NCBI GenBank assembly: GCA_963731125.1
Contig: CAVSVP010000032.1
Coordinates: 124,001-188,000, forward strand
Length of the DNA stretch: 64,000 bases
Source of the DNA: CAVSVP01 sp963731125
GTDB taxonomy: Bacteria > Pseudomonadota > Gammaproteobacteria > Competibacterales > Competibacteraceae
Reading direction: 5' to 3'
Positions 36,010 through 44,450 of the stretch are shown here, one piece after another. The notes beneath the pieces were generated by a model. The model was not told where the DNA came from. It searched no databases and saw only the letters and a list, made by a program, of their open reading frames with translations. Position 1 is the first letter of the stretch; every line of letters starts with the position of its first letter. Made by a program: the position numbers and the translations under genes.

Positions 36010-36051
36010 GTGACATTAGACAACGAGAAAGTGACATTAGACAACGAGAAA
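36010..36051. repeat. Perfect 21 bp tandem duplication at the HAD gene end
   Basis: GTGACATTAGACAACGAGAA plus one more A is present twice in tandem (36010-36030 and 36031-36051). The right copy contains the stop codon and last codons of the HAD gene; the left copy follows the stop. It looks like a recent slip duplication. Confidence 0.9.
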
Positions 36052-36792
36052 CTGTTCAGGATTCCACAGTGTCACAAAAGGAAGCCGGCGGGCCATGCTT
36101 CGATCTTTGGCTGTATTGTAACCCCAGGCCGCTAAGTACAGGCGAACGCGCCTGAGACTCTCGCACTCGACAATGCGCAGCAGCGTTTTCAGACGGTCCT
36201 CTACAAAATGCCAGTGTGCATGCCGGAACTCAGAACCTTGCAGCAGCTGCACCAGCACTGCTTCCTTAGCCTGACCCTTGTCCAGTCCGAAGATCCGCTC
36301 GATCGGAAAGGCGATACCAGCCGCGTCGAGGAGAGCTTCGACGAATCGCTCTTGTTTGGTGGTGACAATGAAAATAGGCTCGCTGGCAAGATGCTCAGTA
36401 AAGGTCTTCCATACCTGCGGATAGAAACGGTGACGGCTCAGCCAGTCTTCTAGATTCTGTTGCATCCATTCGGTGCGGATCTGATTGAACAGCCGGCCGC
36501 ATTGCTTCCGGGTCCAGCCCAGTTCTCCCAGTAATGCCTCACAGCGTTCTAAAAACTCAGCCATAATACAATCATCACTTAAGTCATCATGGATAAGCTT
36601 CATTAGCAGCACGGTCTGATAACCCGTTTCGATAACAGGCCGCAGTTTGACAAAACGGCGCAGATAATCGGCCGGCGGTTCCAGTCCTCGCCATTGCGGC
36701 CAAATGCGGCTGCCGGCGCGCCAGGCCGTGACTCCGGCCTCAGCAGCACTGTCACAGAGCACCCCATCAAAGTCCAACGCAAAAACATTCAT
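36037..36792 (-). CDS. HAD-like hydrolase / phosphatase
   Basis: The protein opens with the HAD motif I in FALDFDGVLCDSAAEAG, where the first Asp is the phospho-accepting nucleophile. Motif II is seen in PIFIVTTKQERFV (Thr), the motif III Lys in FGLDKGQAKEAVL, and motif IV in WHFVEDRLKTLLRI. A helical cap lies between motifs I and II. This is therefore probably an active phosphatase of unknown substrate. I start it at the ATG at 36792 (MNVFALDFDG), giving 251 residues, since the upstream extension has no family character; GGAGGG lies upstream at a rather long distance. The 3' end carries the 21 bp tandem duplication. Confidence 0.8.
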   Translation of the reverse strand: MNVFALDFDGVLCDSAAEAGVTAWRAGSRIWPQWRGLEPPADYLRRFVKLRPVIETGYQTVLLMKLIHDDLSDDCIMAEFLERCEALLGELGWTRKQCGRLFNQIRTEWMQQNLEDWLSRHRFYPQVWKTFTEHLASEPIFIVTTKQERFVEALLDAAGIAFPIERIFGLDKGQAKEAVLVQLLQGSEFRHAHWHFVEDRLKTLLRIVECESLRRVRLYLAAWGYNTAKDRSMARRLPFVTLWNPEQFLVV

Positions 36793-36907
36793 ATGGCTGA
36801 TAGCTGACCCTCCACGTTCCCGCTGCATCATAACACCGATGCGGACAAGCAGTCGCAGGTTGGTTAGGCTAGCTGTTGACCGGAGCCAAGGCAAGCCTGG
36901 CGGCTAA

Positions 36908-37404
36908 GAGGGTGTGTGAAAAGTTTCGATCATCGACTATACTCTAGAGACATGACGTTGTATCCAGTGTATTGAGAGGTCTGTGATGGTGATGAAGCGC
37001 GCCCCCTATCCTAGTGATCTGACGACTCGCCAATGGCAATTGATAGAACCGCTCTTGCCTGCGCCGAAGCCGGGAGGACGCGCACGGGAGGTGGACCTGC
37101 GGGAGGTGGTCAACGGGATATGCTACATGAGTCGCAGTGGCTGTGCGTGGCGGATGTTGCCGCATGATTTGCCGCCGTGGGGGACGGTGCATTGGTATTA
37201 TCGGCAGTGGCGATTAGACGGCACCTGGGAAAAGCTTCACGAGGTGTTACGTGAGAAGGTGCGCACGGCGGCGGGTCGCGAGGCGACCCCGAGTGCGGCG
37301 ATCATCGATAGTCAACGCGTCAAGACGACGGAAAAAGGGGGGTCTGCGGTTATGATGCCGGGAAAAACGTCAAGGGACGCAAGCGGCTAAGCACCGTTAT
37401 ATAG
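36908..37404 (+). mobile_element. IS5-family transposase remnant, frameshifted and cut off
   Basis: The frame from about 36986 encodes the N-terminal part of an IS5-family transposase (YPSDLTTRQWQLIEPLLP, CYMSRSGCAWRMLPHDLPPW, IIDSQRVKTTEKGG). At a run of six G after five A (37332-37342) the expected continuation GYDAGKNVKGRKR moves to another frame, which fits either decay or the programmed shift known in some IS5 relatives. That frame ends at TAG 37402-37404, and the catalytic C-terminal half is missing. A possible left end, GAGGGTGTGTGAAAAG, starts near 36908. An inverted repeat (GATCTGGAAG 37404-37413, mirrored at 37492-37501) follows. Confidence 0.75.
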
Positions 37405-37635
37405 ATCTGGAAGTTATTCTCAAGACACGCCGTTAATCCATCCCTATAAGCTCGACTGCGGCATCCCCGCCGCAGACGGTCTTGATAACAGCTTCCAGAT
37501 CGATCTGCCAACATTTCTTGGCCGCTTAATCTTTGCAGGACTAGCGAGGCATCTACCTGGGAGCGTAACGTGGACGAAATGCTTCTTGCCGATATTGCCG
37601 CCGGACTGCGCGATGGCAGCGTGGTTCCCTACTTA

Positions 37636-37845
37636 GCGCCTATCCGAAAACCTCTGCCATTCGAAAAGTAATATAAGCACAGGCCAAATCGAGCATCGCC
37701 TGATAATTCTCGGTCTTCTTCTCCCAGCGAATCAGCAAGCGCCGGAATCGATTCATCCAGGCATGAGAACGCTCCACTACCCAGCGTTTGGCCCGATAGG
37801 ATGTGGCCTCTAGCACGTCCCGCATTAAGCTCGTAGTCAGCAATG
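37636..37845 (-). mobile_element. C-terminal remnant of a second IS5-type transposase
   Basis: Read leftward from about 37843, the sequence gives the end of an IS5-family transposase: TSYRAKRWVVERSHAWMNRF, then RRLLIRWEKKTENYQAML, and ACAYITFRM before the stop. The wall GCGCCTATCCGAAAA (37637-37651) looks like the terminal inverted repeat of such an element. Everything upstream of this C-terminal piece is lost. It lies opposite to the other IS5 remnant, so the two are not halves of one element in place. Between them, 37405-37635 shows no gene. Confidence 0.7.
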
Positions 37846-38000
37846 GTTATCCTAATTCATTGATAAATGAATACCATAAGAAACTGCTAATGTGACATTG
37901 TCAAATTAATCACTCCTGAAAACGTGGCTTTGTAAGCTTTCGTGTCTTCTTATAGAAAGAATTTTTTGCGAAAAACGAACCTTGCTTCAGACTAGCAATT

Positions 38001-38031
38001 TAATTAGACTAGTTTTAAACTAGTTTAATTA
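38001..38031. promoter_or_regulatory. Palindromic operator before the toxin-antitoxin genes
   Basis: ACTAGTTTTAAACTAGT (38008-38024) is a near-perfect palindrome, extended by TAATTA on both sides. It lies just before the ribosome binding site AAAGGAG (38031-38037) of the antitoxin gene. This is the usual place where Phd/VapB-type antitoxins bind to repress their own operon; the role is inferred. Confidence 0.7.
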
Positions 38032-38044
38032 AAGGAGCGATTTG

Positions 38045-38317
38045 ATGCCTGAAGTAGGCGCCTTTGAAGCCAAAACCCATCTGCCCAAACTTCTTGAGCG
38101 CGTGGAGAAGGGCGAACGCTTTATCATCACTAAACACGGCCGCCCAGTGGCAGAATTGGTGCCTGCGACTCGTCACGACGCAGAAACCGTGCGTAAGGCA
38201 ATTCAAGACCTACGTACATTCCGGCAAGCACTGGACGGACGCGGGATTCGGCTGCGTGATCTGTTGCAGGAGGGAGAAACCCTTCGGGATTTGGCCCATC
38301 AAGGGCACCGCTACTGA
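38045..38317 (+). CDS. Type II antitoxin, Phd/YefM-like
   Basis: The 90-residue protein has the Phd/YefM N-terminal DNA-binding fold: VGAFEAKTHLPKLLERVEKGE followed by FIITKHGRPVAELVPA, both family hallmarks. The C-terminal half should bind and block the toxin. I start at the ATG at 38045, 7 nt after AAAGGAG. Its stop overlaps the start of the PIN-domain toxin by one base (TGATG), so the two are translationally coupled. A palindromic operator lies directly upstream. It sits at the edge of the defence island. Confidence 0.88.
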   Translation: MPEVGAFEAKTHLPKLLERVEKGERFIITKHGRPVAELVPATRHDAETVRKAIQDLRTFRQALDGRGIRLRDLLQEGETLRDLAHQGHRY

Positions 38318-38727
38318 TGCCTTTTGTGCTTGATAGTTCGGTGGCGCTTGCCTGGGTTCTACCCGATGAAACAGATACGGACACCGACGCTCTATGTGAT
38401 CGCCTGACTTATGACACGGCGCTTGTTCCTCCCATATGGCCTCTTGAGATCGGCAATGTACTACTTGTTGCAATGCGCCGCGGGCGCATTGGTCAATCGG
38501 AGTCGCAACAACTTCTGGCGAAGCTTCGTGCACTGCCGATAGCAGTAGATGCTATCTCCACCGAACAGGGATTCGACGCAACGTTTCAAATGGCAGCTCT
38601 TTATGAGCTAACGACTTATGATGCGGCTTATCTTGAATTGGCACAGCGCCGTGAACTCCCGCTCGCAACGCTGGACAACCGGCTCCGCGCGGCTTGTGTC
38701 TCAGTCGGTATCAGCGTTCTTCCATAG
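38317..38727 (+). CDS. vapC: PIN-domain toxin, VapC family
   Basis: VapC toxins are PIN-domain RNases that cut tRNA or rRNA. This 136-residue protein carries the four acidic metal-binding residues expected: D6 in FVLDSSVALAW, E44 in PPIWPLEIGNVL, D102 in LTTYDAAYLELA and D120 in PLATLDNRLR. All are intact, so it may be active. It pairs with the Phd-like antitoxin upstream. It ends before brxL, which comes from the other side. Confidence 0.88.
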   Translation: MPFVLDSSVALAWVLPDETDTDTDALCDRLTYDTALVPPIWPLEIGNVLLVAMRRGRIGQSESQQLLAKLRALPIAVDAISTEQGFDATFQMAALYELTTYDAAYLELAQRRELPLATLDNRLRAACVSVGISVLP

Positions 38728-38871
38728 CGTGAATACCTAAATTTTTCAAACTCTTGCAAAGGGTCGCGATTACAGAACAAGAATGAGTCAGCATTTTTCC
38801 CGCTGTTCCAACAACTGATCGGCGAGTAACACGATGACCTTCTGCATGGTGACCCCACATCGTGTCACTCA

Positions 38872-40983
38872 CTACCGACTCCAATAAATATTCACGTTGG
38901 TTTCTAAACACCGCCGCAGATTGAGATCGTTGACCCCCACTTCATACCAGCTTTGGGGCTTCTGGTAGATATCAAGCCCCCGCCCTATCTCAATGACCCA
39001 GCCGTTATCGAGCTTGATTGTCCGGTCATGGAGGCGCTGGTTAAAGTCAACCTTCAGCGCTATATCGCTGTCTTTCAGGCTTTCAGAGAGGTCATAGAGC
39101 TTCTCGGCGATATCTGCCTTTTGAATGGCGTCATCGTAGCCTGTGATCAGTTCGATGTCCTTTACGGTGCCCTGGCGAACCAGCAGCTCGCAAAACCGCA
39201 CGAAGTTCTGGATCTGGTGCTGCAACCGGATGTAGGGATCTTCCACCACGACGCGCTTGACCCCTACGAGGTATTCCCCGAAGAGGCTCTCATAACTGTG
39301 ACCGGTTTCGTTATAGCGGATGGTGAAATGTTTCTCGGTTAGCTCGCGCAGCAGCGCCTTCTCAGCCGCTGCAACGGGCTTGGCCGCCTCCGCCTTTTCC
39401 GGGATCGGCTGCCGCTTGATAGCTTCTTCCACCGTCTTGGTTTGGGCGGCATAACCCTGCCCCGCCTCAAGGGATCGTCGCGCCGGCTTCTGAGTCGCCG
39501 GTGCATCCTTGGACTCCGGGCAATAGACCAGCTTCTCTGTGCCATCAGACCGGAAGTAAGACAGACCAACCCGGGCAAACTCATCGTCCGGCTTGCGTTT
39601 ATTCATCTGCTCTTTGATCCGCCGCCGACACTCCACCGCGTATTCCACATATTCCTCGAACTCCGCATCGCTGGGCGGCTCCGTTGGGTGCAGGATCTTG
39701 AGCAAGGCGCTTACCGTCTTCTTGATCCCCTTCTCATCCCGCCCTTCCACGGAGCTGCCCAAACGAATGCGATTGCTGACCTCTTCATAGCGGTTGGTGT
39801 GTTTCAACTGGTAATGAAAGGCTTCCGCTAAGAAGTCGGTAATCAGTCCATAGCGCTCCGTCAGATACTCACTGCTGTTCTTGGGCATCTCCCAGCCCGG
39901 CAGGTAACACGCAAAGCGGTCCATAACGGCCAGGTCAAACTGCGGCGGCAGCGGTAGGAAAAGATCATATTCCGTGGAATGAACAATCTGCTCTACGGAC
40001 TGATCGATATTTCCCACAAACGCCAGGCTGGCATCGGCTATTACTTCCACGCCCCGGGAGAAGCGGCCATTCGCCATAAAGTCTTTCATAATCTGAATGG
40101 TGTCCGGGTCCTTGATCTTGATGCCCCCCACTTCGTCGAAGGCCACGGTGTCCCAAAAACCCACCAGACCGATCTTGTTGCGGGCGTTGTTGTAGAACAG
40201 CACCGCCTTCGTCGCTTGCCCACCGCTAATCAGCGTCGAATAGGGCGAGAACTCGCTGAAGAAATAAGATTTACCGGTACCACGCGGTCCCAGTTCGATA
40301 AAGTTGAAGTTGGCCTCGACAAGCGGCGCCAGCCTGGCGATAAAGTGAAACTTTAGCCGTTTAGAAAGCTTACTCGGCTCCAATCCCACGGAGCGCAGCA
40401 CCGCGTCCAGCCACTCAGCGCGGGTAAATTGGCTGCGTCCTTCCGCGTAGGCCGCAAAGTTAAAACGGCTGAGCTGAATCGGCCTAAGATCTTCAACGTA
40501 AAACGCATACCGATCCGCCTCCAAATCGTTATGGGCAATGGTCACCTCCGCCCAGATACCGCCCTCCAGGAGCCGGTCATTGTCCCGGTAGAACTTTTCT
40601 CCCACGGCGATGCGCTGGGAGGCGAAATTCTCCAGCGCGGCCCAATGGCGCTTCTCTTTCTCGACGTAGCGCACGTGCACCTTATCGATAAAACGGTGTT
40701 TTCCCTTGGTCGCCACCTTGGACTGGGCGGCATTGGCCTCATCGGGACGCACGTAGTTATCCTGTAGAGTCGCCAGCACGGCCTCCATGCCGGCCTGGAT
40801 CTCGGCGGGATCGTCACTGGCACAATAGCGCGCCAACAGAAACTCCAGCACGAAGGTGGGTACGTTGGTGCCCTTCTTAATCCGATGCAGAAGGTCTTTG
40901 CGGACCACCTTTCCCGCGAAGGCGGTGTTGAGTTTGTTGTCGAGCACGTCCATGGGGTTCGGTGGGCGGTGGTCAAACCGCAT
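38872..40983 (-). CDS. brxL: BREX protein BrxL (Lon-like AAA+ ATPase) with C-terminal MIT_C-like domain
   Basis: BrxL is an AAA+ protein of type 1 BREX phage defence, forming DNA-binding ring assemblies. The start LDNKLNTAFAGKVVRKDLL is the family hallmark. Walker A is in LGPRGTGKSYFFSEF (about 233) and Walker B in TVAFDEVGGIKI (about 284). The protein (703 residues) is extended at its C-terminus by a region (about 555-700) that looks like the MIT_C phospholipase D-like domain: VEDPYIRLQHQIQNFVRFCE and LDNGWVIEIGRGLDIYQ. I start at ATG 40983, which has GGAG 7 nt upstream and overlaps the pglZ stop by 11 nt. It is the last gene of the BREX operon and looks intact. Confidence 0.88.
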   Translation of the reverse strand: MRFDHRPPNPMDVLDNKLNTAFAGKVVRKDLLHRIKKGTNVPTFVLEFLLARYCASDDPAEIQAGMEAVLATLQDNYVRPDEANAAQSKVATKGKHRFIDKVHVRYVEKEKRHWAALENFASQRIAVGEKFYRDNDRLLEGGIWAEVTIAHNDLEADRYAFYVEDLRPIQLSRFNFAAYAEGRSQFTRAEWLDAVLRSVGLEPSKLSKRLKFHFIARLAPLVEANFNFIELGPRGTGKSYFFSEFSPYSTLISGGQATKAVLFYNNARNKIGLVGFWDTVAFDEVGGIKIKDPDTIQIMKDFMANGRFSRGVEVIADASLAFVGNIDQSVEQIVHSTEYDLFLPLPPQFDLAVMDRFACYLPGWEMPKNSSEYLTERYGLITDFLAEAFHYQLKHTNRYEEVSNRIRLGSSVEGRDEKGIKKTVSALLKILHPTEPPSDAEFEEYVEYAVECRRRIKEQMNKRKPDDEFARVGLSYFRSDGTEKLVYCPESKDAPATQKPARRSLEAGQGYAAQTKTVEEAIKRQPIPEKAEAAKPVAAAEKALLRELTEKHFTIRYNETGHSYESLFGEYLVGVKRVVVEDPYIRLQHQIQNFVRFCELLVRQGTVKDIELITGYDDAIQKADIAEKLYDLSESLKDSDIALKVDFNQRLHDRTIKLDNGWVIEIGRGLDIYQKPQSWYEVGVNDLNLRRCLETNVNIYWSR

Positions 40984-43900
40984 AATCAGTCTCCAAATCC
41001 AGCGTATCATACGCCGCCAGTGTGGTCGGGTTCAGGGCCTTCACGGTGAACTTACCCTCGAATTCCAACTGCATCCGCAGCGTGACCTGAGGCTGTTCTC
41101 CAGGCTTCAGAGTAATGGTCCCGGTAGCGGGATTCACCGGATTACCAGGCTTGGCTTCGCCCACTACATTGCCTTTCTTGTCGTGGGCCTCCAGCAGGAT
41201 TTCGAATTCCGCCCCCTGGGAGAACAGGTCTGCGCTTTGCAGCAGCACATCGACCACCGGCAGCCGGGTGGTAATTCGTTTTGCTCCGTTCTTGTAGCTA
41301 AGAACCACCGCCGCCTGCTGCATCGCGGGCTGCTCGGCGGCCTCAAGCCTTGCCGTAAGCACGGGCACCACCGCTTCCTGTAACGAGGCCCCACCATGGA
41401 AATACAGCATCCCGGCCCGATAAGGGGCCATGCTTCGTGGACCTGCCACCTGGGCGAAGTCGCCGCGGATGCCGAGCTTGTCGGCACTCACCACGAAACT
41501 GTGGCTATCGGCGGTGCCATCTCCCAGCAGGCTGCGTTCATGGACGTTAATCCAGTTGCCCGATGGTTTGCTGCAAACGTCCCCGGCCTCGGCTTGCGCG
41601 TTCAGGAAAAAGCCGTGGTCAGTGGCAATAATTACCTCGTGAAAGCCCATTTTTCTGAGCTTGTGAATCGCCACACGGATGCGTTTTAGCGTGTCATGGA
41701 TCAGACTGAGGGTCGTTTCGGGGTTGTTTTCCAGTTGGCTGTCGATGTCGGCGCTCCGCAACACCAGAAGATGAACCGTGCTGGACGGTTACCGCTGGTC
41801 TGGAAGGTGATCGAGCATCGCTCCAGCAGTGTGGCCTTTCGGGCTTACCGTGGGTTGTTGCGCTTGGCCGAGCGGCTGTTGCCGCCAGGGCGGGACATCG
41901 TGCTGTTGGCCGATCGGGGCTTTCTGCATGGGGAACTGATGGCCTGGATTCACCGCCACGCGCGCTGGCATCTGCGCGTGCGTATCAAGCGCTCAGGGTT
42001 GCATCTCTATGTCCAGCGCCGGGGACACTATCGGCGCCTGGTCATTCGCGTGCAGGCCGGTGAAGTGGGCTGCTATCATCACGTCTTTGTCGGTGCCCAA
42101 CGCCTGGAGATGCACTTGGCCGTGGGCTGGCAACGGGGCCACCGCGAGCCCTGGTTGATCCTCAGCGATGAACCGACCGACCGCGATACCCTGGCTGAGT
42201 ATGGCCAGCGCTTTCGGATCGAGGAGAATTTCCTGGACGACAAATCCAACGGCTTCCAACTGGAAAGCTCCCAACTGCGCGACGCCCGCACCAGCGCTTT
42301 CTTGGTTCTAACGAAGTCGTTGAGCCTTACCTCGGCAAAGCGGTCGCCGTAGTGCTTACGAAGCACCTCCATGCGTTGGTTCACATTGGACACCGCCGAA
42401 TCCCCCAACATCGGCACAAAGCCGCCGTTCTTTTTGGCCAAGGACAGGCTTTTCCCCGCCTCCGGCAGAAGGCTTGCCATGCCTACCAAGGTAATGGTGG
42501 GTAGCTGGGCATAGGCCGGCTGCAATGCCACCGGATCGTCTTCCGCCAACTGCTGCTGAAGGGCAACGCCAAGCTCAAATCGTAGGGCATCGACGAGAAA
42601 ATAGGCCACCCGCCGCCCGCTCTCCTGCAGACGCGGGGCCACCAGATTAGCAAAGACATCGGCGTTGGCAAGCCGACCTGACGGAGGCCAGCCGCTCGCT
42701 TCGAGGTGCCTTGTAAAGACCAGCTGGGTCTTCTCGGCCAGCCGCCGGTAGCGGGTGCGCGCCTGTTCGATGACTTCCTCCATGGCACGCTCCACATTCA
42801 GGTGGTCCCCCACCGCCTGCTCGAACTCGCGCTGGTGCCGGTCTGCTTCCCGCAAGCTTCCTAGGTAAAAGTCAATTAGCGTATCTTGCGAGCGGCTATA
42901 CTCGGGCAGTTGGCGCTCCAGGTCGTCGCAGGTCTCGATTAACTGTAACGCCGCCTGAAGCAATCCCCACTGGGCCTGGCTCTCACCTTTCCCAATCCAG
43001 ACGGACCTGGCATGACCCCGGATAATGTCACGAACCTGATCGGCATCGTCTTTTTTAAGCGCTTCTACGGCATGGACGAAGAAGGTGCGCTCCTCGAAGG
43101 GAAAGGTATCGCGCTTGCCGAGATCCGCGATGCCGTGACAGAGACTCGGGAGGTTGAATTCCTGCTCAATGGCCTCCGCCTTATCGATATAAGTAGCGCG
43201 CGTTCGCTGGTCATTCCGCAGGCGGTCACAGAGGTCTTCCACCAGAGGCCGTGCCGGCTCCGGCGCATGGGGAACGTCCGCAAGCATTGCCGGCAGCGCT
43301 TGCGGCAGGTCGAAGACAAACTCGCTAAACAGCAGAAAACGCCACAGTTCATCGGCAATTGCAGACCAGGCCTTGGAACGGGTCTTGAGCGTCAAACCCA
43401 GCGCCGCTTTGCAAAGATCGCGAGCCTCGGCGGCCCAGGCGTCTTGCTCCTGCAAGGCCTGCTGCTGACGGTTGTCAGGCACGAGCAGCGCAAACAGAAT
43501 GTCTCGGGAAGACTCCGCCCCCAGCAGCGCCCGCAGGTTAGGCCAGCCCAGGCCACCGCCCACGGCGTCGATGACGGCAAAACTGGGATTTTGATCTTTT
43601 TCGAAGATGGTGCGAATCTCGGTCCCATGGTCAGGTTTTGCCTTCAGGCACAGGCTCAGGTACTCATCGCCATCGCCATCCGGAAAGAAGCTGCCGCAGA
43701 CGGAATAGAGGGAGAAGGGATCGCGCTGGCGGTCTTCGTCCGAGACAGGAGCCCGCGCCGGGACATAAACGATAAGTCCCGTGACCGTTGAGTTCGCCGC
43801 GCCCAAATCCAACAGCGCCTGCAACGCCGCCTCGCGGCTCTCGATGCTGCTCTCCGTGGCATCGACGACCTGCAGGCCATCGGTTTTTAAACCCTGGCAA

Positions 43901-44004
43901 AGCTCCCGATAACGCCGCTCCGGGTCGTAGACCACCAGCACGCCACTGCGCTTGACGCGAGGTAGCAGAATTTCAGTCTGAATAAATTCGCTTATCTGCA
44001 CCAT
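40973..44004 (-). pseudogene. pglZ: BREX alkaline-phosphatase-like protein PglZ, interrupted by a transposase fragment
   Basis: PglZ is a core BREX protein of the alkaline phosphatase superfamily. From ATG 44004 the first about 565 residues are normal PglZ (MVQISEFIQTEILLPRVKRS, then FDLPQALPAMLADVP, and the metal-site strand VAYFLVDALRFELGVALQ) up to VRLNDFVRTKKA near 42300. Here the sense sequence becomes the antisense of a transposase. PglZ resumes at LLVLRSADIDSQLENNP near 41774 and runs through DTLKRIRVAIHKL, VIIATDHGFFLNA (second metal site) to the stop at 40973. So the gene is split in its catalytic domain, with a few residues apparently lost. The downstream part could be made from an internal start, but a working PglZ is unlikely. 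Confidence 0.85.
41775..42300 (+). mobile_element. Internal fragment of an IS4-family transposase inside pglZ
   Basis: On the plus strand about 175 codons read as the middle of an IS4-type DDE transposase: IVLLADRGFLHGELMAW holds the second Asp, and YGQRFRIEENFLDDKS matches the YREK signature (Y-2-R-3-E-6-K). The N-terminal third, the C-terminal end and both terminal inverted repeats are absent, and no target duplication is visible. The edges (about 41775 and 42300) are estimated from where pglZ sequence stops and resumes. It looks like a captured piece rather than a fresh insertion; an assembly join is another possibility. Confidence 0.75.
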
Positions 44005-44103
44005 TGCGTTTAACCCTTTAGCCGCGATAGGTCTTGTGGCTCCTATACCGATGCCCAAAAGCCACCACTCCCATTTCCATCGCCATCCGGTGCTGCGCCA
44101 AAC

Positions 44104-44340
44104 TCATGCCACCTCCACAACGACTCGGTGTTTATGGGGCGGCAACTCCTTACCCAGCTTCTGCAAGCTCTCCAGGTGAAGGTCCAGGGCTTCACACGCA
44201 TTGCCAAAGGCTTCATTGAGAGTCGCGCCGCTGGTGATAATCTCCGGTATATCCACAAATTCAACGGTGTAAGCCGGTTCTATGGGTTCGTAGGTGATGC
44301 GAAATACGTAATCGCGATAAACATGCGTGGTTGTCATCAT
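44104..44340 (-). CDS. hicB: HicB-like antitoxin with truncated partner
   Basis: The 78-residue protein has the HicB fold: YRDYVFRITYEPIEPAYTVEF, then IPEIITSGATLNEAFGNACEAL. HicB antitoxins usually pair with HicA RNA-binding toxins. Directly upstream, a 23-codon tail (GRKTCHPDDIGKLLKVLGL and stop) ends in an ATGA overlap with the hicB start, as expected for a toxin gene in front, but its first part is missing and is replaced by the heptamer array at 44425-44449. I read this as a hicAB pair whose toxin was lost; calling that tail HicA is uncertain. It sits between pglX and pglZ on the same strand. Confidence 0.7.
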   Translation of the reverse strand: MMTTTHVYRDYVFRITYEPIEPAYTVEFVDIPEIITSGATLNEAFGNACEALDLHLESLQKLGKELPPHKHRVVVEVA

Positions 44341-44424
44341 AGTCCGAGCACCTTCAACAACTTGCCAATATCATCGGGGTGGCATGTCTTACGTCCGCCG
44401 TGGGGACGCACAATGGATGAGCAA

Positions 44425-44449
44425 CTGACCACTGACCACTGACCACTGA
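44425..44449. repeat. TGACCAC heptamer array 1
   Basis: About three and a half direct copies of the 7-mer CTGACCA lie directly next to the pglX stop codon (44451-44453). The same repeat occurs inside pglX (47597-47688) and after brxB (52701-52774) and nowhere else that I see in the window. Confidence 0.9.
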
Positions 44450-44450
44450 A

